A stretch of 64,000 nt of DNA from Seiridium cupressi. Lineage: Eukaryota > Ascomycota > Sordariomycetes > Amphisphaeriales > Sporocadaceae. Positions within the stretch are counted from its first letter, which is position 1. Each line of letters starts with the position of its first letter. Below the pieces are notes generated by a model. The model did not search any database and had not been told where the DNA came from. It saw only the letters and a list, made by a program, of their open reading frames with translations. Location of the stretch: the NCBI GenBank assembly GCA_036674765.1, contig JARVKI010000012.1:558001-622000 (forward strand), in the 5' to 3' direction. Of the stretch, positions 24,951 through 37,637 are shown piece after piece. Made by a program: the position numbers and the translations under genes.

Positions 24951-27527
24951 ATGGCAACACTGTCACCCTCGCGTGCTTTCTCATCCGAGACGAGCACCGA
25001 CGTTGCTGACACTTTCTCCCACGTCGCGTCTCTGAGCTCCACGCCTCCCACTACAGTCGGCGATGGCATGAGTATCACCTCGGAACTCTCAAAACATGAT
25101 CACACCCTCGAATCGACATCAATTGAGCTCCCTACACTTGACGCTGCTGCCGTTGCCACCCTCCCCGAAGCGCAATCTCTGGCCGCTGGGGCAGAATTGA
25201 TTACTGAAGCGATCGAAGCATACGTTGCTGCGCCCTCTACTCCCATTGCAGCGCCGAGTCCTGACATTGCCGAAACATCCTCTTCACGACCTCGACGCCA
25301 GCGAAACAGTCTACCTGTCTACAACATAGCAAAATTAAGCGGCACTGCAGTTCACGGCAAGAGGCGCGCAAATGGCGATCTTGTCGCTGACAAGAAGCGT
25401 CGCACCATCTCGGGCGCAAGTCTTGTTCTTGGTCACGAAAATGGCCCATCATCTGATCTTTGCGTCCAAAACGTTGGTGCTTCGCCCAAGTCCAAGAATG
25501 CGAAAAAGCGCGCTCTGTCGCCAGAGCCACTGAAGCGCTCAACGCGCTCGAGTGGTCTGCAGGCCGAGACACTGGCAACAAATATTTCTTCCCTGGGAAA
25601 GCGCAGCAAGAAGACTTTCATACAAAACCTAGGCAAGATGACACGTGAGATGCGCAGACTACAAGACACCAACGAGTTCTCAGGCATTGAGGTCAAGCCT
25701 GTACTCTACACGACCTGGGCCAAGGGCAAGTATGTTGATCCCGACTCAGAGCCTCCCCGCAAGAAGACAAAGGTCTCAGAGCCGGCAAAGGAGGCTGCTG
25801 CAGAGGAAGCGGTCGCTGCATTGCCAGAGGTGCCAGCACCGAAACGCAGAGTCAAGAAGTGGCTCGCCCACGGTCTTTACTCAGGTCAAGATGCCCCACT
25901 TGACTTCTCCAAACATCTCACTCCCAATGAGAAGAAGGCTCTTGTTAATCTTCCTGAGCTCGTGCCGACCAGTACCGTCAACAAGGTCCTGCCCATGCCT
26001 ATATTTGCTGGTCTCAGGATGTTGATCCAGGGGCGGGACTTCAAGCTGCCTTTCGATATTTGCAACCCCCTGCCGTCTGGACAGCCCAAGCCTGCTTCTT
26101 GGAAGCTGATGACGCGAAGTAAGCTTCATATCCGTGCAGATGCCTGTTTAAGTGCTAATGGATGTGCCAGATCGCTTCATTGGTGAGGCTGGCGCATTAT
26201 GGAAGAAGTCACCTCACTTCAAGGACTACCAGTCCAAGTGTGTATGCACGGCCGAGGACGGTTGTACTGAATCTTGCCAGAATCGCATCATGCTCTACGA
26301 GTGCGATAGCACCAACTGCAATGCTGGTGCCGCTACCTGCCAGAATCGTGCTTTCGCTAGGTTACAAGAGCGCATCAAGGCCGGCGGCAAATACCGTGTT
26401 GGCGTTGAAGTACTGAAGACGGAGGACCGTGGCTTTGGCATCCGCGCCAACCGCTGCTTCGAGCCTGGTTCCATCATCATGGAGTACACGGGCGAAATCA
26501 TCACCGAAGAGGAATGCGAGCGTCGCATGGAGGACAAGTATAAGGACAACGAGGTTAGTCGTCTTTGGCCCTTCGCCTTTCCAAGATGGTGTGACTAACG
26601 ACCACCCAGTGCTACTACTTGATGTCCTTCGATCAGAACATGATCATAGATGCTACTAAGGGCAGCATTGCCCGCTTTGTCAACCACTCATGCCAGCCCA
26701 ACTGCCGTATGATCAAATGGATCGTGTCAGGCCAACCGCGTATGGCACTGTTTGCCGGCGACCGGCCTATCATGACGGGCGAGGAGCTGACGTACGACTA
26801 CAATTTTGATCCCTTCTCCGCTAAGAACGTGCAGAAGTGTCTCTGTGGTGCCCCCAATTGCCGTGGTGTACTTGGTCCTAAGCCAAAGGAGGTCAAGCCG
26901 CCAAAGGCTCCCAAGGATGACTTGAAGAAGGCTGTGAAGAAAGGTCTTAGCGCTGGGAAGCGAAAGTTGCAGGAGCTCCTTGGTGACAAGGAGGATGCTC
27001 AAAGCGGCAGCGCCAAGAAGCGTAAAATCAAGGCGGCCACTGGTGTCCAGACCAAGGGTTTTAAGCACGCCCTATCGAAGGCGAGTGCTAAGGCCGCCCG
27101 CGGCGCTGCTAAGGTGGTCAAGAAGAGCGTCTCCACGATCTCGGTGAAATCTCCAAAGTCCGGTCGCAAGGTCACCTCTGTTAAGCACAGATCGTCGATA
27201 GTCAAGACCTACAGTAAGACCAAGGTTGCTGGAAAACTGTCTGCCACGCCGAAGAAGACGGCCTCGCGAAAGTCGAATGGAACCCTTGCCGCCGCTGGGA
27301 GCAGCAAGACTCCTTCTTCAGCCAAGAGCGTTGCAACCAATGACACGACAACCCCTAAACGGGGTCGCGGCAGACCACGGAAACATCCTATCGGCTCTGT
27401 CACACCTCGAAAGGCAGTCGATCTGTCTCGAGATGTAAATCAAATCCGACTCGTCCAGTCGCCTGGAGAGGCCACTCAGGGTCTCGTTTTGGAGAAACAG
27501 CCAGAGGTTGCTCAGGAGGCCGCATAA
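24951..27527 (+). CDS. ASH1: ASH1-type histone H3 lysine-36 methyltransferase
   Basis: Three exons (24951-26118, 26171-26553, 26610-27527) give about 822 residues. The N-terminal 400 residues are mostly disordered and basic. An AWS cysteine cluster follows (about residues 410-456, CVCTAEDGCTESCQNR), then the SET domain with FGIRAN, the catalytic RFVNHSCQPNC (about 539-549) and ELTYDYNF (577-583). A post-SET motif is CLCGAPNC (594-601). The Lys/Ser-rich tail carries an AT-hook (KRGRGRPRKHP, about 767-777). The AWS-SET-post-SET order marks the SET2/ASH1 class. The lack of WW and SRI domains, together with the basic AT-hook tail, favours ASH1 over SET2. In filamentous fungi ASH1 puts H3K36 methylation on poorly transcribed, facultatively silent chromatin. 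All catalytic residues look intact. A long CT-rich leader precedes the ATG. Confidence 0.9.
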
Positions 27528-28168
27528 AGGCGTCGCTTCTCTTGAGGCCTCGTGTGAACGATTAACGTGAGGCAATGTCTTATGCAAGGCAAGCCGCCAT
27601 GTCTTGAGCATTGCATACTTCCGCACGGAAATGGATCGGTCGGAAGCGGGCTGACAGCGAGGCGGCGGTCGAAATGCCGCTTCAGATTCGTCGAAGAAGC
27701 CCGGCCTGATACAATGCTGTCAATGTAGGAGTTGTTGGGCTGGGATGAATTGGAGCAGTTGCCATGTCTCTCAACAGCTGGCCACTACCTTGCTCATACG
27801 TAGAAATAGGCGTGGGCAAGTCTTTCGAAGGGGAGATCTCAACGGAACGGAACGAGCAACTGCATTATTTGCAATATAACTGTACATTATCTTAAAGGAG
27901 CTGAGACGAAGGACGGCATTAAGAGGCGTTCTGGCGCCGGCGTTTTGTAGGCCATTTGCTCTTTATTATCACCTGCAGGCAACACGGCAAGGATGCGGTC
28001 AAGCTTGGTCTCAGGTTCTGCTTTACAGTCTGTACTACTCACGGTAGTTACTAGAATATACGATGACCGATCTAATAACATTTCTATTTTGTCATACCGC
28101 CATGGTAACATCTATCTACCACCCGAAGCTCTGCACTCATATATGACCCCTAATTCGGCGTCTATCTG
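27528..28168. other. Intergenic between convergent genes
   Basis: About 640 bases between the 3' ends of the ASH1 gene and the small secreted-protein gene on the other strand. Presumably it holds both 3' UTRs. No other feature is recognised. Confidence 0.5.
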
Positions 28169-28618
28169 TTAACAAATCGCATTGCAATCTGCATCGTAGT
28201 GGCACGACCATGGCGCAACGGGCCCCCCACACATGTCGCTGAAGATCATGCTGCTGTTATTCTGGCACGCGACCTATCCCGCACGAGAAAGATCCAGTTA
28301 GCCGGCAGTTCTCTGGAGTCGAAACAGCCATAGATTGTAGTCCATGGAGCGATTGTATTTGGAACCGAATAGAGAGAAGGGGTGCGTATGGAGGGAGATT
28401 TGGGGGCTACACTAGGTGAAAATGCCACCGAAGCCTCGGCGTGGGTGAGTACGGACCTTGATTCCATCTTCTGTACAGCCAGTCTCGAATCCATTGCAGG
28501 GGCTGTGGATCTCGCCAGTCCAGCATGACTGCTTGGGGACAATGGCGACTGCCGCTCCCGAGACCAGCGCGAAACGCGCGAGGAGGGAGAGGACAGGGAG
28601 ATCGGTCGAGAGTTGCAT
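28169..28618 (-). CDS. Small secreted cysteine-rich protein (unknown family)
   Basis: Two short exons on minus, in transcript order 28618-28457 and 28273-28169, join in phase to an 88-residue protein. The first 25 residues (MQLSTDLPVLSL then LARFALVSGAAVA) form a clear signal peptide with an Ala-x-Ala cut site. The mature part of about 63 residues has eight cysteines spaced C-x8-C-x6-C-x8-C-x11-C-x8-C-x5-C-x3-C, ending NAIC and then a stop. The intron (183 nt) starts GTCCGT, has a CTAAC branch point about 27 nt before its GATAG acceptor, and splits three cysteines from five. There are no CC pairs, so it is not a hydrophobin, and I recognise no family. Small Cys-rich secreted proteins of fungi include effectors and antimicrobial proteins; which applies here cannot be said. 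An upstream in-frame ATG would bury the signal peptide and is rejected. An alternative acceptor at about 28412 gives a less cysteine-rich ending. Confidence 0.68.
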
Positions 28619-30882
28619 TTCGAGAAAGTGTATTGTCGCGAACGTGAGGGGTTGCCAAAGCAAGATATCTTGTTGCTGAAAGCGAAGACAACTTCTTGGG
28701 AGCTCGAAGATAGAATTATAGATGAAGGGAATTTGGCATGAGTATAGTCTAAAGAAAGGTAGAGCCAAGATTGCCAAGCTATGGGGTATTCTTCCTTTTT
28801 ATACTTTTTTTTTTTTTCTCAGCTAATCTTATTTCTTTCTCCTTGGACCAGCTCGATAATGAATAAGCAGATGGATGCGCATCCATGTCCACGCGTATGT
28901 TCTCACTGTTTCAACGTCTTTGTGGCGGCTGAGTGAGCGATCTAGTCCTGGATGGACATCCTAGCATGAGGAAGGATTCGATGAGAGATGACTGGGATCG
29001 AGAGACGGCGTCACTAGTGTAACGGCAGAGACCGGTGTTCCAAAGTCCTATCCTTATGACTTCACAAGGTCGCCTTTGATCAAACGCCGTGGAGCCACGA
29101 ACGGGTTAAGAATTGGATCGCGGATTCTATCGATCGGCGGTGTTGATCAGTACGAGGGAAGACACGGCCTCCTGTGGTAATGGGCGGACATGGCGCTCGC
29201 GACAGAAAAAAATGATTAACGGCGCAGGGAGCTGAGTAGCTCCCACGCTGTCATTTCTCACAAATCAGCTTGCGAGCTATGTATGGTCGAGGTCTGCGTG
29301 AGAGTACGAAGAGAAAAAAGATTGGACCGTGGCATTGTGTAATTCCGGTCGATTACAACATCCAGGGTTTTAGTCCCTGCGGTGTGGAAATAAGCTTACA
29401 TCCTCCGCGCTCCATTTGGATGAAGATACCACTGGTATTTTTCCATTTGGACGTAATTAATTTAGAGTTACACTGGGTATGTCACTCGAAATCACGAAGA
29501 GAAGAAAATTTTTTTTTTTTTTTTTTTTGGAATCGTGGGCTTTTTCGACAATCACGGACGCAAAAAAGTTCGTCCCTCAGCTTGGCCGATTATTCATGCT
29601 ATAAACCTCGCGCGCCGCCGTCCAATGATGGCTTGGTAACATTACAGCAGCGGGTGCGCCCGTCTCGGCAAGGATCAGGTAAGATTGCAATCAGCATGAC
29701 GGGCAGCTCCAGGGCAGTGACTTTTTAACCGCCGGGTAAGTTGGTGACAGTGAACTCATTTCCTGACAGTAACAAACGAGGACGGCCGTCTTTTCCTTTT
29801 CAATAGCGTTAGAGGAGTTTCTAGCTTCTGGGTGTTTGTAATTTGGGTGGCGGTCGCCTTGCACGTTTTCCCACATCCATCTCACCACTTCTGTATTACA
29901 CCGAACTTTGGCGTTGTGTTCTCTTCGGAAAAATACACATAATCTACCTACCAGAACAGTTTAGCGAATGTAAGCAACCACGACGTATCATCGATACCTG
30001 CGCTCAGACCGAGCTACGAGTATAAATTAGATGGCGAACCACTATGCCAACTCGCAACGGTCGTCAACCTCGTATGGACTGATTTGGTGTCGTCTATTTA
30101 ATCTACTCAAAAAATTGCCCGTTTAGGACAGATAATTGTCTACAAGTTTCAGCCTACTTTGAACATACCCAACGTGAGGTTTGCCAATAAACACCTTTGA
30201 GGGACTGACAAGTAATATCTGCTCTATCAGCCACCCGCCACCGTCTGTGAATCTCCACTAAACGCGACGCTGCCCATGGTAGGAGACAGACACTCATTGA
30301 CATTGTCCAAAGATTCCCTCTGTTAATAACTGCTCTAATCAATACAGAAACGGTGGCTTGCCGGTGAGATAACACATAATGGGGTTTCAGCTTAAACACT
30401 TTCAGTCTAATTCTGTCGCTGATGAACCTCCCACTTATAGGAGCCTAAGGCCAAGTCACATCATAAAATAGGAATCAAGGCACACGTTTATAAAATGCAA
30501 ATGTGGTATCATTTAATGTTCTTGGAGCCGTCACCAATTTTTACGAAAACCCTCGGCCCAAAACTTGAATGTATGTAGATCAACCCTTCCAGTCGCTATG
30601 ATGATACAGTCTTCCAATCCAGTAACCTTTCCAAGGAAGCGAGGGAGAATTTCCACATTTGATTACACTCCGCTGCCCTGATTGAGCTCGTAGTCCATTA
30701 AGTCGTATTACATAGTAAATCGCAGACCCCCCTGCCTAGTCTTTCGTATTCACGAATTCGGGTTTTGTTTTCTACTCTTTCAAGCAGAATACTTGTGTTT
30801 TTTTTTACGGTCAGTATGGTGAAAGACCGAGGTGTCTCGAAGCATCCGCCCCTGGGAAAATTTCTTGTCCTCAAAAGTCCAA
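28619..30882. other. Intergenic, with poly-T tracts
   Basis: Upstream flank of the secreted-protein gene and 3' flank of the SSK1 gene. Frames are short and unconvincing. T tracts lie near 28806-28819 and 29509-29528. Confidence 0.45.
29509..29528. repeat. Poly-T tract (about 20 nt)
   Basis: Uninterrupted run of T in intergenic DNA. No associated element is recognised. Confidence 0.8.
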
Positions 30883-33490
30883 TCAAGCGGCAGCAGATGC
30901 CGTAGCCGGGCCTATCGACTGGCGGTTCTTCCTCGCTTTTGCTTTCAGAGCGGCAGACTTCTTGGCCGCATCATCTTCTCCGGCCTTCTGAGAGAAGTCT
31001 TTCCACTTCCTCCAGCCGTCGAAGTCGATGAGAGCTTGCATGCAGCCCCATTCCATGACTTTCCTCTCGAGCCAAACGAAGTTTACAGGCTACCGGAGAC
31101 ATTAGTAAATAGAGACTGCAGGATTCAAGGTGTCACTTTACCTTGGTCAGGAAATCGTTGCAACCAGCAGCCAGAGCTTCGTGCCTGTCACTCTGGAGGG
31201 AACTGGCCGTCAAGGCAACAATAATGACGGGGCTCTTGAACATCTCCGTGTTGGGAAGTTTATCTTTCTCGTCGAGTTCGCCCTGGACCTCTTGTGGCGC
31301 CTTGTTGGCCGAAGAGGAGAAAACACCTATCGAATTAACCTTTTCAATCCTCCTAATCTCGCGTGTGGCATCAAGGCCGTTCATGATTGGAAGCTGAATA
31401 TCCATCAGCACCAAATGAAAGCCACCCGACCTCCACTTGTTGACGGCGTCTCGACCATTCATCGCTGTCTGCCACCTCACCTTGAGTCGCTTGACGAACG
31501 CTTCGAGTAGTTTCAGGTTGATGATGTTGTCTTCGACGATCAGTACATTGATGGGAGGGACGCTGCCGTTCAACATCCCTGGTGGGAGCGTCGGAGGATC
31601 AACGGTTCTCTTCTTCTTTGGCCGAGTCGAGGGCCGGGGAGATGCTACGCGAGGCGGAGGAGTTGCTACGCGTTCTGCGATGGGCGGAGTAGGCATCGGA
31701 GGAGCAGAAGGGGGAGGGTGAGGGTGAGCTGCATGGCTCGGTTGATCTGAAGAGGCACCTGAATGAGTCCTTGATCGCTGCGGTTTTGAAGAATACGAAT
31801 GCGTACCGATGCTTGGAGGCGGCACTGCAATGTGCTGGGGATGTTGAACATGGCTGGCGGTTGTAGATATGGGGGAAGCCGTGTGTAGTCTCTGTATCTT
31901 CGGTCGCGTACCTAGCCGCCTGGACGAGCCGCCGGGAGACGGCAAGGGAGGCAATTGGCCATTATTCACAATGGCCATGGAAGGAGGGAAATGAATTGTC
32001 GCTGTCGGCCCCGCCCCTACGTTGGAGTGTTGTGAGTGAGGAGCTTGGGGGAGAAACGGCGGGAAGTAGTCAGTGCCAGATTCATGTGGCCGGCTGCTAT
32101 CTTCAGCGTAGTATCTGATATTTGGGGATGCTTTTGGTGTTCGACGTGGTGGAATGTCAATCAGCAGGGCGTCGTCGACGGTCTGTCCTCCGGGGAAATA
32201 TGCATCCAGGGTTCGGCCCATGGGCTCATCCGGCTGAAGTTGACGGTGAGGCTGCTCTCTGGGGGCGACTCGCAAGGTAAGATCTGGCGAGTCGAACTGC
32301 CGACCAAGAGAGTTGGCATACTTGCGGAGGATCATGTCGCGAACATCGTCCACCAAGTCGTCCTCGTTGATAGTGATCATCGTGGCCGAAGCGCCCGGTC
32401 GCTTGACCCAGATCTTCCTGGTCACCATGGTTGCGCTTATTGGTAACAACTGGTCTGGATCGAGATCGTGAGCGTGTGGGGAGTCCAAGAGAGTTTGGAT
32501 CAGAGCCTGCTGTCGGTTTGGGAGGATGCTCTGCCGCCTCGGGACGCCGGGGCGGTTGGAGTCAGGAGAAGAAGGCAGATAGGCGGAGACGGCACCAGGC
32601 GAAATGGGCGTTGCAACGTCGATGCTGGTGATGTCCTCGAGGTCGCTGCTGGGCAGGGCAGATGCGGGCTGACTATCGAGGGCGGATGTTGCGGTTGCAG
32701 ATGCCGACACAGTGTTGAGGGATATGGGCGGAGCCTGCAGCAGTGCGGTAGAAATGTGGTTGCTGGCTGGATCTATCGGGTCAGATGAAACTAGATTAGG
32801 GGGAGTCGCGGGGTGTTCGGTGATGCTGGGCAGGGCGACGTCGTTGACCACGGGAGTCGTCGATGGATTAGCATCTGCTAGGCCAGTGGTATGCTGATCG
32901 CTGCCGGACGGGGAGCTGCTGGAGGTTTTCTTGGAGGTGCTGGTGCTGGCGTTGAGGTTGGAGCTAGCGCCAGGTAGTGGCTGACCACCGCGGCCGGAGC
33001 TGGGGGCCTCCTCGCAGCTGCTAGCGTCGTCAACCTCGGCGCCAGAGGCCAAGGCCATTGCCATTGCCGTCGGGCCCGACTCCTTCGATGCGGGCGTTGG
33101 AGTGTTCGCCTGCGACAGTGAGTCGGACTCGTCGGGTGCTGCGTATGCCACGGCTTCTTTCTGGTCGACGTGCAGAGTCGAGGATGCTGCCGTCGATGGT
33201 CTGCTCTTGCCTGCATGCTTCATCGAGATTGGGGAGTAACCCCCGGCATGGCCATTACCGCGCCAAAGTGCGCCCCAAGTTTTTGTCCCGGCTCCCGCCT
33301 TCACATCGTCCCTGTGGTCGCTACGCTCGCCGGCTTCGTGCGAAGTATGTATCGATGAAGTGGCATCGTTATTAGTATGCTGTGACTGCGGACGTCCAGA
33401 CCCGGAGCTGTTCTTGCTCGAGGCAAACGAGTACGCAGCACTGTGTCGCCTCAGCAGCTTGGCTTTGATCCGGGCCTTGAGATCGCCCAT
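30883..33490 (-). CDS. SSK1: SSK1-type osmostress response regulator
   Basis: Two exons on minus, 33490-31142 and 31089-30883, give about 851 residues; an in-frame ATG at 33544 would add 18. I prefer MGDLKARIKAKLLRR because of its strong ATG context. A long Ser/Pro/Thr-rich disordered region precedes a C-terminal receiver domain (about residues 647-810). The receiver has the acidic pair in VLIVEDN (653-654), the phospho-acceptor Asp in VLMDIQLPIMNG (697), the Thr/Ser in ALTASS, and the conserved Lys (783). That Lys lies exactly at the exon junction: FLTK, then PVNFVWLERKVMEWGCMQAL. An insert of about 30 residues follows helix 3, as is usual in fungal Ssk1. Ssk1 receives phosphate from the Sln1-Ypd1 relay and, when unphosphorylated, activates the Ssk2-type MAPKKK of the HOG pathway. 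The intron (52 nt) has a CTAAT-type branch point. Confidence 0.9.
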
Positions 33491-33544
33491 GGCAGAGTGT
33501 TGGAACTGGAACGTCGAGACATGGGTTTCCACGAGTTTGGACAT

Positions 33545-36383
33545 TCAGGCGCCGTAGGAAAGAAAATAATGACGAGGATGGGGAGAGAAATAATAAGAAT
33601 GGAAAACCCGACCGGGATAACGAGCAATGCACGACCTGCCAATTATGTGAACAGATACAATGTATGGCTACCTCGTCAGTGATAGAGGGCCATGGGACGG
33701 CTTGAACGGGACGGTTGCAGATGCAGGCCCCTCGGCCTTGGTGGTGCAAGAGGGCTGAGGAACGGAAAAGTGTCTCGAAGTGCGTGCAAACTGTAAACAG
33801 CAGGCTTGTTGGGTAGTATTTGTCCAATGCTACGCTTATTTTGATTTCCAATCGACGCAACAGCAGCGCTACTCCTTGTCTCCCACGGGAGGTGGTGAAA
33901 TTACTGGCCCAAATGGGGATGGCATCCTGATGGGCGAAAACGTGCACGACGGTGAGAAGCAAGGGTTATTTCCGGGACGTGATCGTGTCGACGCGTTCCG
34001 GACACAGCGAGAGGAGCCAAGGGAAGGCCCTTCCCATGCTCCCCACTCGGGTCGAGATCACGACCGCCACATCATCCCTGCCGCTGATGAGGATCCGACG
34101 GAACGGTTCCAAGCTTCTGTCCGCTGCTAGCCATCCGATCGACGATGCTCCCAAAAGCAACGAGTAAGTTGTCACGCTGGGCATCATCGAGGAGGGATAA
34201 AAGGGGGACGACATAAGGCACATATCAGGTCATTTGTTTGAAGACTAAAAGCTTAGCCTACCATACCTAAGGCACCTAAAGCTAAGGCAGACAGCCGTTG
34301 AATCTGTGCCGTGCAAAACTCACCACATCATATGCGGCTGCACGCGCTAGTAGACGCCGACGGTCTAGCGGCTCGGCTCTAGCAATGGCGACAACAAGGT
34401 CCTATCCGGTTACAATAATTAGAATAATTCTTTCGATCTGTTAGATCCTTGCAACAGTCGAGAGATCAGAGCACACCAAAATTTTTCGCAGTCCCCAGAC
34501 TAGGAGAGTAATATCCTATATCATTTAAGCATTGATATCTTGAGGGTGATTGCGGTTCTCCAAAAAAGCAACATAACTAATGAGTACCTCTAAGTACAAC
34601 AACATGTGCTTTGCAACTGATGATCGGTTCTTCGATCAACAGGTGAACTCGACTTCACATTCAAGACGGAAAGCAGTATAGGCAATAAGTATCATATAGT
34701 GCCCAGTTGCATCATGACTAGAGCATAAATAGAAGAAGGTATTGGTTCACCCTCTCCCCCCACTTCTCCCTTTTCCCCCTAATGTTTAACAACCTACCGG
34801 TTAGAATCGCCGGAAACGTGGGATTATGCAGCCCAGTGTCGACCTAACGAGAACTTAGCTTTACCTCGCCATTTGTTCCGCAGTTCTGGGCATTTCGATG
34901 AACTCGCGCTGCAATAACTTCCCGCCATATTTGGGGATGATGACTCTGCTTGGAGTCCCCTGCCTTTTATAGTGCAGTTGTCGATACAGCAATAGGAAAA
35001 CTACTTGAAACGAGCCGATGCATCTGTTAGTAACCCAAGAATGGCCGGCCATTTTCATATCAAAATCCGTTAATATCGATCAAGCCAAGCCCATATCCAC
35101 CTCCATATAATCTACCTTTTCTTTTTGGGACTTAGATGGGATCAGCGGGGATTGGCCTATCATCCCATAATATGGTTTTGTTCGACCTCGCACATAATGA
35201 CATAGCCAATGTAAGTGCTGGGCCGGCGAAAGTATGCGAGCAGGCCCACGGCAAAATTATAAAGAGGTGCAGCAATGAGCACCAGCTATCGATAGTTGTC
35301 CTACACAAAAGAGCCACACTCCCGAGATGACGTCGAAGATTCTATTTACTATTACTAGGTCCTATCCACGGGCAGGTAAATAGCTTTCAACATGACGTTC
35401 GAGACGATAAGGATAGTTGAGACCGAGTGAGCCTCAAGGTCACTGATAAAGTACGCTGTCAGGTTGGAGGTATTGGTTTATCAAGAGGTGTTCGTAGAGT
35501 ATATAAACCATAAACTACAAGAATTAGTTAGTTTTAGTATTATTAAAAAGGAGCATGTGTTAATCTACTAAGCACAAGTGATGATCAGACTACTTCTCAA
35601 CCAGACCATAGTCATTACTTCTATGGAACTTACTGTCCTTCCGAATATTAGCATTGACATATGGTTCTTCATTAGCCCCCTGATTTCGTGCATTGGCTAT
35701 GTAGTAACCTGTATTTCTATATTATCTTTGGGGACTTGCTGCGAAGGACTAGCCTTGTCACTAGTAGAGTGGGTTGTTGGTAACATATGTCACAGCACCA
35801 CTTAGGGCGATGCGAGGTGCCATGTATGCGAGGTACCATATAAGCCACAATGATATCTACGATGGGCAACCAGCCGGGTAAGATTATAATCGGGTTAACA
35901 AAAGTATCTTATCCCGTTTCATCGGTCATTTCAACCGCCACTATTCCCACTACTTAACAACCAAGTTCTCGAGCGCATGTGCAAAGAGTAAATGGATATG
36001 CCTTCCAACTCCCATCCAGTTGTATGTGGCAAAACGAAACTTCCCAAACGAGGCAGTGGACAACTGATGTATAATATGACCAACGACATTAGACTGGCCG
36101 CTCACCAGCTGATATGGTCATGCACCAAGGTTATGCCAAGTCTCGTGAATACATGTAGGTATGCACCCAAACCAATGTTTCTCTAGCGCACAGCTCACCC
36201 CTGCTGGAGCCGGCCTAATGCTAGCTCATCATTGCAACAACAACAGCCCCACTGGGGTTAATCCGTTCTTCCGACCCTCAAGCAATTTTCTCCTAGCAAA
36301 CCCAGCAATCCTGCACACTGGTCCACCAGGGAGAGCTTTTCCTTTTGTGAGCTGCTTCGACAGCTTCCACACAAAACATCAAA
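33545..36383. other. Intergenic between divergent SSK1 and mS45 genes
   Basis: The left part (33545-34250) is the promoter and leader of the SSK1 gene. 34250-36000 is AT-richer with only short frames, one of them hydrophobic (35578-35805) and without support. The stretch just before 36384 is the promoter of the mS45 gene. No repeats or RNA genes are recognised. Confidence 0.45.
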
Positions 36384-37564
36384 ATGCCACCGAGGATATC
36401 GTGCGCGGCGGTCACGTCGTCAACCTCTACATTATGTCAAATTAGCTCTGCTGTTGCAAAGGCCCCCTACCAGCAGCAGATCAGTGCCGCTTTCTCGACC
36501 ACTGCCAATCGCGCCTACACCCCGAAAGCGAGGAGGGACTTCTGGAAATGGTTGACGAAGGCGGGTGCTCAATTCAAGCGCCCGAAAGAGAGGGGTACCA
36601 ACTATATCTCTGGGAAGAACAACCCGTTCACGCAGAACCCCCAATTTCTGAGTAGGCCGATCCTGGACGATCGAGCTCGCGAATTAATATGGGAGAAGAT
36701 CATACAGAAGGGTGAGACCATCAAGGCTGTCTCGGCCGAGCTTGGCGTCGATATCAACAGAGTCGCTGCTGTTGTGAGATTAAAAGAGGTCGAGAAAGAC
36801 TGGGTCGCCAAGGTACGTTTACGCATTCCCTCCTGTCGCTCTACAAAGCACCCCTTTATATGATGATTGCTTCAAAAAAAATTTCGATTAGTCTTTAAGA
36901 CACATACATGGTTACAAACATTTGTTGCGAGCCTCTCTGATCTATCTCCACCTGTCAATCGCATCCAGCAGGACACGCTTTTTCCTTGGTATCATTGCTG
37001 ACGCGCGTTGGTACGATATAGGGCAAGCAGTTGGCGATTCCATATGCCAAGGCTATCTACTCCATGGTTCCTACCAAGAGGTTCAGAGTGGGGGAGCAGA
37101 ACGAACCGCTCGAAGATATCAACGAACTACACGTTCACCCCCACACAATGAAGCAGCTCTACTGGCCAACGTCAGAATCGAGACAATTCACAAGAGAGGA
37201 TGCCGCCAAGGCTTTCCACCGGAAGATGCTGTCGGCGGATCAGCGAGTACCTCACCCTGAGCTGGTCCAAATGGAGAGAGATTTACTCGAAGGCAAAAAC
37301 CCGTATGACGCGAAGGCTCGCTTCAATCAAGCCGCCGCAGAGTCCGAGCGTAAGGCCGCTGAAGAGCGTGTCAAGCTGGTGCAAGCCGAAGAGCAAGCCA
37401 CCACGAGAATCAACACAAACCGGTTTGAATTTAGATTCAAGGAGATCAACGCTGAAGACGTGGGTAGCGATGGTCGTAAGATCACTGCTGTGGGCGCAAG
37501 GTACGGCAGACCTTCATATGATCGGGTCAAGGGTGCAGTCAAGATCCCTACAAGCGTGCCTTGA
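36384..37564 (+). CDS. MRPS35: Mitochondrial small-subunit ribosomal protein mS45 (Bot1p/MRPS35 family)
   Basis: Two exons, 36384-36812 and 37028-37564, give about 321 residues. The acceptor could also be three bases later. The first 45 residues are rich in Ser, Ala and Arg with no acidic residue (QQQISAAFSTTANRAYTPKA), a typical mitochondrial targeting sequence. The body carries the Bot1p/eukaryotic mitochondrial regulator signature: YISGKNNPFTQNPQFLSRPI, then RARELIWEKIIQKGETIKAV, a helix-turn-helix-like ELGVDINRVAAVVRLKEVE, and AIPYAKAIYSMVP. The C-terminal half is a charged helix ending in a short basic segment with GARYGRPSYDR. The protein is a structural part of the fungal mitoribosome small subunit and needed for respiratory growth in yeasts. 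The intron (215 nt) is longer than most in this window. Confidence 0.88.
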
Positions 37565-37637
37565 GAGGTCTATCAGTGGCACGTCCATCTTGTATCATAT
37601 AATACGCATAGTTGTCAGGAGATAGCTGTGGGATGTA

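Noticed and set aside
28169..28618. Hydrophobin assignment for the eight-cysteine secreted protein
   Set aside because: Hydrophobins need two CC pairs in the pattern C-CC-C-C-CC-C. This protein has eight isolated cysteines.
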